DNA of 64,000 nt, taken from contig JASGIB010000001.1 in NCBI GenBank assembly GCA_047602125.1, positions 1,426,001 through 1,490,000 of the forward strand, in the 5' to 3' direction. The DNA is from Pseudoluteimonas sp047602125 (GTDB taxonomy: Bacteria; Pseudomonadota; Gammaproteobacteria; Xanthomonadales; Xanthomonadaceae). Every line of letters begins with the position of its first letter. The stretch's first letter is position 1. Below are positions 58,269 through 64,000 of this stretch, piece after piece. A program made the position numbers and the translations under genes. The notes under the pieces were generated by a model. That model was not told the DNA's origin. It saw only the letters and a program-made list of their open reading frames with translations, and ran no database searches.

Positions 58269-59948
58269 CTAGGCCTTCTTCGCCGGTGGTTCGCCGTACT
58301 TGCGCAGCATGTACCACTGCTGCAGCAGGCCGAGCCCGCCGTTCGCCACCTGGTACAGCACCAGGCCCGCGGGCAGGAACATCAGCACCACGCCGAAGAC
58401 GAGCGGCATCATCTTCATCATCTTCTGCTGGGTCGGGTCCATGCCCGGCGCCGCCGGCATCAGGTGCTGCGTGGCGAACATGATCGCGGCGTTGAGCACC
58501 GGCAGGATGAAGTACGGATCGCGCGCGGTGAGGTCGTGGATCCAGCCGATCCATGGCGCCTGCCGCAGTTCGACCGATTCGGACAGCACCCAGTACAGGG
58601 TCATGAAGATCAGGATCTGCGGGATGATCGGCAGGCAGCCGCCCATCGGGTTGATCTTTTCCTTCTTGTACAACTCCAGCATCGCCTGCTGGTACTTCTG
58701 CTTGTCGTCGCCGTAGCGTTCCTTCAGCTGCTGCAGGCGCGGCTGGAAGCGGCGCATCTGCGCGGCGGATTTGTACTGCGCGTTGGACAGCGGGAACAAC
58801 ACGAGCTTGAGCAACACGACGAGGCCGATGATCGCCCAGCCCCAGTTGCCGAACAGCGCATGCAGGTGCGAGAGGATCCAGAACAAGCCCTGCCCCAGCA
58901 TCGCGAACAACGCGAAACGGCTGTAGTCGACCGCGCGGTCGAGGCCGGGCACGTTCTGTGCCTTGATCTGCGACACCAGCTTGGGCCCGATCCACAACCG
59001 CGCGTCGCTGGCCGCGGATTGCCCGGGCGCCAACGAGAATTGCGGGCCGCTCGCGTTGATGCTGTCCAGCGCGCCATTCTGCGCCAGGGCGTAGAGCGCG
59101 GGCTGGTCTTTCTGCGGAATCCACGCGACGAAGAAGTGGTGCTGGAGCATCGCCAGCCAACCGCCGGTAATGGCTTTGTCGGGGTTGCCGTCATTCAGAT
59201 ACTTGTCGTCGAAACGACGTCGTTGGTAGCCGCCGTCTTGGCTGAACCAGACCGCGCCGTGGAAGCTGTACGACTCCGGGTTGACCATGCTGCTCTTGAG
59301 CACCGGCGGTACACGCACCAGCTGGCGCGATACGTAGCCCTGCCAAGGCGCGGTGCCTTCGTTGCGCACGCGGTCGCGTACCGTGACCACGTAACTGCCG
59401 CGGCTGAGCACGTATTCGCGATGCACGACCACGCCTTCGTCCGTGCGAGCCTCGAACGGCACGACCAGCTGCTGCTGGCCGGGCGCGAGGGACGCGCTGC
59501 TCGCGATGCCGACAGGCGCGAATGCCAGCGGCTTCGCCGAGGCGCCCGTTCCCGACATCCACGAACTGTTGGCGGCGTAGAGCTGCGCCGGCGTGTCGTC
59601 GAGCAGGCGCACCGGCGCGCTCTTGGTGGTTTCATCGCGCGGGTAATGCAGCAGGTCGGCGACCTGCACGCCGTCGCCGTTCAATTGCAGGCGCAGCACG
59701 TCGGTGCGGACTTCGATGGCCGGCGCGGCTTGCGTCGTCGCCTGTTGTGCGGGTTGTGCGGGCGTTGCGTCTGCCGCTGCGGGAATCGTCCCCGACGGCG
59801 GTTGCAGGCCGTTGGTGGTGGCTGGCAACGCCTGCGTCGCGGCATTCGCGGGCGGCGTTGTCGGCGCGTGCTCCGCGTTCCACTGCATCCACAGCAGCGC
59901 GGCCACCATCGCCCAGGCGAGGAACAGGAAACTGCGTGTTTGGTTCAT
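58269..59948 (-). CDS. yidC: Membrane protein insertase YidC
   Basis: 559 aa, as in other gammaproteobacteria. The first helix (MNQTRSFLFLAWAMVAALLWMQW), a Pro/Ala/Thr linker, the periplasmic beta-domain (~90-340) and the five conserved helices of the insertase core (for example NWGWAIIGLVVLLKLVLFPLS, IPQILIFMTLYWVLSESVELRQAPW and YFILPVLNAAIMFATQHLM) are in order, with the hydrophilic-groove Arg in the first core loop area. ATG 59948 chosen as the family start. It follows rnpA by only 13 bp with no yidD between. Confidence 0.97.
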   Translation of the reverse strand: MNQTRSFLFLAWAMVAALLWMQWNAEHAPTTPPANAATQALPATTNGLQPPSGTIPAAADATPAQPAQQATTQAAPAIEVRTDVLRLQLNGDGVQVADLLHYPRDETTKSAPVRLLDDTPAQLYAANSSWMSGTGASAKPLAFAPVGIASSASLAPGQQQLVVPFEARTDEGVVVHREYVLSRGSYVVTVRDRVRNEGTAPWQGYVSRQLVRVPPVLKSSMVNPESYSFHGAVWFSQDGGYQRRRFDDKYLNDGNPDKAITGGWLAMLQHHFFVAWIPQKDQPALYALAQNGALDSINASGPQFSLAPGQSAASDARLWIGPKLVSQIKAQNVPGLDRAVDYSRFALFAMLGQGLFWILSHLHALFGNWGWAIIGLVVLLKLVLFPLSNAQYKSAAQMRRFQPRLQQLKERYGDDKQKYQQAMLELYKKEKINPMGGCLPIIPQILIFMTLYWVLSESVELRQAPWIGWIHDLTARDPYFILPVLNAAIMFATQHLMPAAPGMDPTQQKMMKMMPLVFGVVLMFLPAGLVLYQVANGGLGLLQQWYMLRKYGEPPAKKA

Positions 59949-59961
59949 CGGGCAGGCGTTC

Positions 59962-60408
59962 TCAGCCGGAAGGCGGTTCCGGCATGGATGGGGTCGGGGA
60001 AGCGAGCGTGCAAGCCGGGCGCATTGTGCCGGCGGGGGATGGCGGCGGCAATGCGCCGGCGCGTTGCAATGTTTCGAGGAAAACCTTGCGCAGGCTTGCG
60101 TTGTCGAGTGTCGCTGCCGGCGCGCGGGCGACGACGACGTAGTCGGCCGGCTGCAATTGCGTGCAATGGTTCCGGAACGCATCGCGCAGGACGCGCTTGA
60201 TCCTGTTGCGGCCCACCGCGTTCGGGTCGACCTTGCGCGACACCGCCACGCCGAGCCGCGGTTGCGTCGCGTCGATCCAGTGCACGCTCATCGCCGGCGC
60301 GGCGACGCGGCGCCCGGCTTCGAACACGCGCGAGAATTCCGCGCGCTGGCGCAGGCGCGCGGTCTTGGGAAAGGAAGCGAGCCGGGCCCGGGGCGCGGCC
60401 GAAGTCAT
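59962..60408 (-). CDS. rnpA: Ribonuclease P protein component
   Basis: 148 aa, helps the RNase P RNA mature tRNA 5' ends. The RNR motif region is seen as NRIKRVLRDAFR (residues ~74-85), the fold's FPKTARLRQRAEFSRVFEAGRR near the start, and RLGVAVSRKVDPNAVGRNRIKR in parts. The ATG at 60408 gives the family length; an upstream in-frame reading overlaps rpmH and is not coding. A Pro/Ser/Thr-rich C-terminal tail of ~30 residues extends beyond the usual end. Confidence 0.95.
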   Translation of the reverse strand: MTSAAPRARLASFPKTARLRQRAEFSRVFEAGRRVAAPAMSVHWIDATQPRLGVAVSRKVDPNAVGRNRIKRVLRDAFRNHCTQLQPADYVVVARAPAATLDNASLRKVFLETLQRAGALPPPSPAGTMRPACTLASPTPSMPEPPSG

Positions 60409-60437
60409 CGTGGATGCGACCCGCGGGTCGCCAACGA

Positions 60438-60578
60438 TTACGCCGTGAGGCGCTTGCGGCCCTTGGCGCGGCGGCGCGCCAACACCTTGCGGCCGTCGGC
60501 GGTTTTCATCCGCGCACGGAAGCCGTGGTCGCGCTTGCGCTTGAGGTTGCTGGGCTGGTAGGTGCGCTTGGTGGCCAT
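60438..60578 (-). CDS. rpmH: 50S ribosomal protein L34
   Basis: 46 aa, the complete small ribosomal protein (MATKRTYQPSNLKRKRDHGF, then RARMKTADGRKVLARRRAKGRKRLTA). It is too short for most long-frame scans but unmistakable. It heads the rpmH-rnpA-yidC-mnmE operon and has a strong promoter upstream at 60614-60642. Confidence 0.98.
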   Translation of the reverse strand: MATKRTYQPSNLKRKRDHGFRARMKTADGRKVLARRRAKGRKRLTA

Positions 60579-60613
60579 GGCGGCAAGTGAAAAAGCGGCG
60601 GAAAAGAGCCGGA

Positions 60614-60642
60614 ATCATACGCAGCGCCCTCGCCCCGGTCAA
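60614..60642 (-). promoter_or_regulatory. Promoter of rpmH
   Basis: On the minus strand TTGACC (60637-60642) and TATGAT (60614-60619) are separated by 17 bp, close to the sigma-70 consensus. The -10 lies 36 bp upstream of the rpmH start. Confidence 0.8.
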
Positions 60643-60691
60643 TGCCGTCCGTTGAATTCGCCGAACGGGTCGAATTCGGCAACCGCGAACG

Positions 60692-60720
60692 TTGGCGAGC
60701 CCCGGGCGCGATGGTAGGCT
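60692..60720 (+). promoter_or_regulatory. Candidate dnaA promoter
   Basis: TTGGCG (60692-60697) and TAGGCT (60715-60720) are 17 bp apart, a moderate sigma-70 match just upstream of the DnaA box. Tentative. Confidence 0.4.
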
Positions 60721-60735
60721 GCGTTCATTCCCTAC

Positions 60736-60744
60736 TTATCCACA
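60736..60744 (+). promoter_or_regulatory. DnaA box upstream of dnaA
   Basis: TTATCCACA, a perfect consensus DnaA box, 47 bp upstream of the dnaA start. Fits autoregulation by DnaA. Confidence 0.8.
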
Positions 60745-60790
60745 GCGCGCGGCAGCGTTCGCGCGGCTGTCCTGTCGACGAGATTCACGG

Positions 60791-62110
60791 ATGGATGCCT
60801 GGCCCCGCTGCCTGGAACGCCTGCAAGCCGAGTTCCCGGCCGAGGACGTGCATACCTGGCTCAAGCCCCTCCAGGCCGACCTGCGCGACAACGGCTTGGT
60901 GCTGTACGCCCCCAACGCCTTCGTGATGGAAGAGGTTCGCGGGCGCTATCTCGAACGCATCCGCGAGCTGCTTGCCCACTATGCCGGGACCGGGACGGTC
61001 AGCCTCGAAATCGGCGCCATCCGCAAGCCCATCGCGGCGGCGAGCGCGACCCCGGCCATACAAGCCGTGGAGCCGTTTCACGGGAACCTCGACCCGCATT
61101 TCACCTTTGACAGCTTCGTCGAGGGCCGCAGCAACCAGTTCGGCCGTGCCGCTGCCTGGCAGGCGGCGCAGAAACCCGGCGACCGCGCCCACAACCCGCT
61201 GCTGCTCTACGGCGGCACCGGCCTCGGCAAGACCCACCTGATGTTCGCCGCGGGCAACGAGATGCGCCGGCAGAACCCGGCGGTACGGGTGATGTACCTG
61301 CGCAGCGAGCAGTTTATGAACGCCTTCACCAAGGCGCTGTACGACAAGTCCAGCGGCGGCATGGATGCGTTCAAGCGCCAGTTCCAGGGCATCGACGCGC
61401 TGCTGATCGACGACATCCAGTTCTTCGCCGGCAAGGACCGCACCCAGGAGGAGTTCTTCCACACCTTCAACGCGCTGTTCGACGGCCGTCAGCAGATCAT
61501 CCTGACCTGCGACCGCTATCCGCGCGAAGTCGAAGGCCTGGAGCCGCGGCTGAAATCGCGGCTCGGCTGGGGCCTGTCGGTGGCGATCGACCCGCCGGAT
61601 TTCGAAACCCGCGCGCAGATCGTGCTGGCCAAGGCGCGCGAGCGCGGCGCGGTCATTCCCGACGACGTCGCCTTCCTGATCGCGAAGAAGATGCGTTCGA
61701 ACGTGCGCGAACTCGAAGGCGCAATCAACAAGCTCACCGCCGATGCGCGCTTCACCGGCCGCGCGATCACCCTGGAATTCGCCCAGGAAACGCTGCGCGA
61801 CCTGTTGCGCGCGCAACAGCAGGCGATCGGCATTCCCAACATCCAGAAGGTCGTCGCCGACTATTACGGCCTGCAGATCAAGGAACTCAACGGCCCCAAG
61901 CGCACCCGTTCGCTGGCGCGTCCCAGGCAGATGGCCATGGCGCTCGCCAAGGACCTGACCGAGCACTCCTTGCCGGAGATCGGCGACGCCTTCGGTGGAC
62001 GCGACCACACCACGGTCCTGCACGCCTGTCGCCAGATCCGCAACCTGATCCAGACCGATGGCAAGCTGCGCGAAGACTGGGATAAGCTCATTCGCAAGCT
62101 CAGTGAATAA
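60791..62110 (+). CDS. dnaA: Chromosomal replication initiator protein DnaA
   Basis: 439 aa. Domain I (WPRCLERLQAEFPAEDVHTWLKPLQ), a short linker, the AAA+ domain with Walker A GGTGLGKTH (141-149) and Walker B LLIDDIQF, and the C-terminal DNA-binding domain with the signature GGRDHTTVLHA. Binds DnaA boxes and opens oriC. ATG 60791 was chosen because domain I starts there; a DnaA box lies upstream. The following 230-bp gap is the likely origin. Confidence 0.98.
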   Translation: MDAWPRCLERLQAEFPAEDVHTWLKPLQADLRDNGLVLYAPNAFVMEEVRGRYLERIRELLAHYAGTGTVSLEIGAIRKPIAAASATPAIQAVEPFHGNLDPHFTFDSFVEGRSNQFGRAAAWQAAQKPGDRAHNPLLLYGGTGLGKTHLMFAAGNEMRRQNPAVRVMYLRSEQFMNAFTKALYDKSSGGMDAFKRQFQGIDALLIDDIQFFAGKDRTQEEFFHTFNALFDGRQQIILTCDRYPREVEGLEPRLKSRLGWGLSVAIDPPDFETRAQIVLAKARERGAVIPDDVAFLIAKKMRSNVRELEGAINKLTADARFTGRAITLEFAQETLRDLLRAQQQAIGIPNIQKVVADYYGLQIKELNGPKRTRSLARPRQMAMALAKDLTEHSLPEIGDAFGGRDHTTVLHACRQIRNLIQTDGKLREDWDKLIRKLSE

Positions 62111-62340
62111 GTCGGTGGATAGCTGCCGGGATCCACGTGCGTGGTTTTGAACGCAACATGGGGAGCCGAAACGATCCACAGCTTGTCCCCGGCACCCGGA
62201 CGACTTTTCAGCGCAATTCATCTCCTGTAAAGTTGTTTTAATTCAATGGGTTATGATGGTTTTCCAGTCGAAACCGCGACACTAGCTCCACCTCTTTTGA
62301 TTTTAATCCGTCCTACAAACAACAATCGGATAACCACGAG
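62111..62340. other. Candidate oriC region between dnaA and dnaN
   Basis: This gap holds partial DnaA boxes: GGTGGATAG (62114-62122, 7 of 9 on the reverse strand), CGATCCACA (62172-62180, 7 of 9) and a reverse TTATCCGAT near 62326-62334. An AT-rich stretch (about 62225-62330, including TGTTTTAATTCAATGGGTTATGA) could be the DNA-unwinding element. No perfect box is present here, so the location is plausible rather than proven; the perfect box is upstream of dnaA. Confidence 0.5.
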
Positions 62341-63441
62341 ATGCGTTTCAGCCTGCAGCGCGAAGCTTTCCTGAAGCCCCTGGCCCAGGTCGTCAACGTG
62401 GTCGAGCGCCGGCAGACCTTGCCGGTGCTCGCGAACCTGCTGGTGCAGGTAAGGGACGGGCAACTCTCGTTGACCGGCAGCGATCTCGAAGTGGAAATGG
62501 TCGCGCGCATCGCGGTGGACGATGCGAAGGACGGCGAGATCACGATCCCGGCTCGCAAGCTCTTCGACTACGTACGCGCCCTGCCCGACGGCAGCAAGGT
62601 TTCGGTCTCGCAATCGGGCGACAAGATCCAGGTCCAGGCCGGGCGCAGCCGCTGCAACCTGACCAGCTTGCCGGCCAACGACTTCCCTTCGGTCGACGAG
62701 GTCGAAGCCACCGAACGGGTCACGGTGCCCGAAGCCGCGTTGAAGGAATTGATCGAACGCACCGCGTTCGCGATGGCGCAGCAGGATGTGCGCTACTACC
62801 TCAACGGCCTGCTGTTCGACCTGCGCGAAGCCAGCCTGCGCTGCGTCGCCACCGACGGCCACCGCCTGGCCCTGTGCGAAGCGCCGCTGGGCTCGGGCGG
62901 CGGCACCAAGCGCCAGATCATCGTTCCGCGCAAAGGCGTGACCGAACTGCAGCGCCTGCTCGAAGGCGGCGACCGCGACGTCGAACTCGAACTGGGTCGC
63001 GGCCACATCCGGGTCAAGCGCGACGATGTCACCTTCACCAGCAAGCTGATCGACGGGCGTTTCCCGGATTACGAGGCGGTCATCCCGATCGGTGCCGATC
63101 GCGAAGTGCGCATCGACCGCGAAGCCCTGCGCGCGGCCCTGCAGCGCGCCGCCATCCTCTCGAACGAGAAATATCGCGGCGTCCGCATCGAAGCTTCGCC
63201 CAACCTGCTTCGCATCAGCGCCCACAACCCGGAACAGGAAGAAGCGCAGGAAGAAGTCGAAGCCGACACCAAGGTGGAAGGCCTGGCGGTCGGTTTCAAC
63301 GTCAATTACCTGTTGGAAGCCCTGACCGCACTCCGCGACGAACATGTCGTGCTGCAGCTCCGGGATGCCAACTCGTCGGCCCTGGTCCGTGAAGCCGCCA
63401 GCGAACGCTGCCGCCACGTGGTGATGCCGCTCAGGCTGTGA
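62341..63441 (+). CDS. dnaN: DNA polymerase III beta sliding clamp
   Basis: 366 aa, usual length. Three clamp folds in order, with the start MRFSLQREAFLKPLAQVVNVVERRQTLPVLANLL, LDQ-type dimer interface sequences and the end HVVMPLRL. Tethers DNA polymerase III to DNA. Follows dnaA in the classical order. Confidence 0.98.
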   Translation: MRFSLQREAFLKPLAQVVNVVERRQTLPVLANLLVQVRDGQLSLTGSDLEVEMVARIAVDDAKDGEITIPARKLFDYVRALPDGSKVSVSQSGDKIQVQAGRSRCNLTSLPANDFPSVDEVEATERVTVPEAALKELIERTAFAMAQQDVRYYLNGLLFDLREASLRCVATDGHRLALCEAPLGSGGGTKRQIIVPRKGVTELQRLLEGGDRDVELELGRGHIRVKRDDVTFTSKLIDGRFPDYEAVIPIGADREVRIDREALRAALQRAAILSNEKYRGVRIEASPNLLRISAHNPEQEEAQEEVEADTKVEGLAVGFNVNYLLEALTALRDEHVVLQLRDANSSALVREAASERCRHVVMPLRL

Positions 63442-63465
63442 CGCGTTCCGCGAAGCGACTGCGAA

Positions 63466-63481
63466 TGTTCCACGTGGAACT
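63466..63481. other. parS-like centromere site, copy 1
   Basis: TGTTCCACGTGGAACT contains the perfect 14-bp palindrome GTTCCACGTGGAAC, the ParB-binding parS core of Pseudomonas and many other bacteria. It lies in the dnaN-recF gap. Confidence 0.85.
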
Positions 63482-63499
63482 CGCCGCGCGCTGACCCGC

Positions 63500-64000
63500 A
63501 TGTACCTCACCCGACTCCGTGTCCGGGACCTGCGTTGCCTCGTCGACGCGGAACTCGAACCGCATCTCCGCTTGAATCTGGTTACGGGACTGAACGGGGC
63601 CGGCAAGAGCAGCCTGCTCGAAGCCATCCACCTGCTTGCGTACGGGCGCAGCTTTCGTGGCCGCGTGCGCGATGGTCTGGTCCGGACCGACGCGCCGTCG
63701 CTCGAGGTCTACGCCGAATGGATCGAAGAAGCGGGTTCGCAGCATCGGGCGGGCTTGCGCCATTCCGGGGCACGATGGGAGGCGCGGCTGGATGGTGAAT
63801 CCGTCGACCTGCTCGGTACCTTGAGCGCGGCTATCGCGGTCCTGACCTTCGAGCCCGGCAGCCACACCCTGGTCGATGGCTCGAGCGACAGCCGGCGGCG
63901 CTATCTGGATTGGGGGTTGTTCCACGTGGAACCAGCCTTCCTTCCATCATGGCGGCGCTATGCCCGCGCCTTGAAGCAGCGCAACGTCTTGCTGAAGCAG
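63500..64000 (+). CDS. recF: DNA repair/recombination ATPase RecF, 5' part
   Basis: Only the first 167 codons are in the window; the gene runs past the right edge. RecF is an SMC-like ATPase that loads RecA at gaps. Start MYLTRLRVRDLRCL, Walker A TGLNGAGKSS (LVTGLNGAGKSSLLEAIHLL in part), and the characteristic SSDSRRRYLDWGLFHVEP (RxxxDWGLFHxEP) are visible. ATG 63500 is 58 bp after dnaN. The second parS-like palindrome is inside this coding sequence and encodes LFHVEP. Confidence 0.96.
   Translation, partial: MYLTRLRVRDLRCLVDAELEPHLRLNLVTGLNGAGKSSLLEAIHLLAYGRSFRGRVRDGLVRTDAPSLEVYAEWIEEAGSQHRAGLRHSGARWEARLDGESVDLLGTLSAAIAVLTFEPGSHTLVDGSSDSRRRYLDWGLFHVEPAFLPSWRRYARALKQRNVLLKQ
63918..63933. 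other. parS-like centromere site, copy 2, inside recF
   Basis: TGTTCCACGTGGAACC repeats the same 14-bp palindrome (63919-63932), 452 bp after copy 1. It is in coding sequence, where the codons TTC-CAC-GTG-GAA encode FHVE. Confidence 0.8.

Overview
The window looks like a chromosome segment, next to the replication origin, of a high-GC gammaproteobacterium of the Lysobacteraceae/Xanthomonadaceae (Lysobacter/Luteimonas-like). The reasons are the very high GC, the order mnmE-yidC-rnpA-rpmH // dnaA-dnaN-recF at the right end, Xanthomonad-type REP elements, and a monomeric NADP isocitrate dehydrogenase. This placement comes from sequence features only; no search was run.

Layout. 0-8.4 kb is mostly core: nrdA-nrdB (class Ia ribonucleotide reductase, with a REP element between them), a hotdog thioesterase, a secreted M20 hydrolase, queF, a LysM protein and small lipoproteins. 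8.5-9.8 kb holds an acyl carrier protein fused to a sulfotransferase. 10-13.8 kb has monomeric icd, then a LysR regulator divergent from a small unknown gene. About 14.9-38.1 kb is the main feature: a minus-strand, almost gapless operon for a polyunsaturated-fatty-acid-synthase-like (secondary lipid) megasynthase. In order of transcription it encodes a sialidase-like propeller protein, [tandem PfaD-like flavin domains]-KS-AT-ACP, a sulfotransferase, a small unknown protein, a TolC-type outer-membrane lipoprotein, a PqqD-like/M50-like/HlyD membrane fusion protein, ACP-KR-DH, KS-AT-DH-phosphopantetheinyl transferase, an alpha/beta hydrolase and a second propeller-like protein. A lipoprotein esterase follows, with a strong terminator. 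Together these genes hold every activity needed to build, reduce, possibly sulfonate, release and export a long acyl chain. The product cannot be read from the sequence.

38.6-50.3 kb: rRNA pseudouridine synthase (rluE-like), a response-regulator/histidine-kinase hybrid, hrpB helicase (carrying a REP inside its coding sequence), tatD, a pair of exported or unknown genes divergent from a winged-helix/TPR transmembrane regulator, and a YadGH-type ABC exporter. 50.4-55.7 kb: ferredoxin-NADP reductase, then an apparent operon preceded by two 18-bp operator-like palindromes and holding two small membrane proteins, an XRE repressor, a TAP-like hydrolase and a NatAB-type ABC exporter. 55.8-64 kb: a lipoprotein with a TonB-like C-terminus, then mnmE, yidC, rnpA, rpmH, the dnaA upstream region, dnaA, a candidate oriC between dnaA and dnaN, dnaN, and the start of recF. 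Two parS-like palindromes lie in the dnaN-recF gap and inside recF.

The most interesting material is the lipid-synthase operon and the separate ACP-sulfotransferase gene. The combination recalls the ACP-sulfotransferase-thioesterase endings of olefin-forming polyketide synthases, but that link is a hypothesis.
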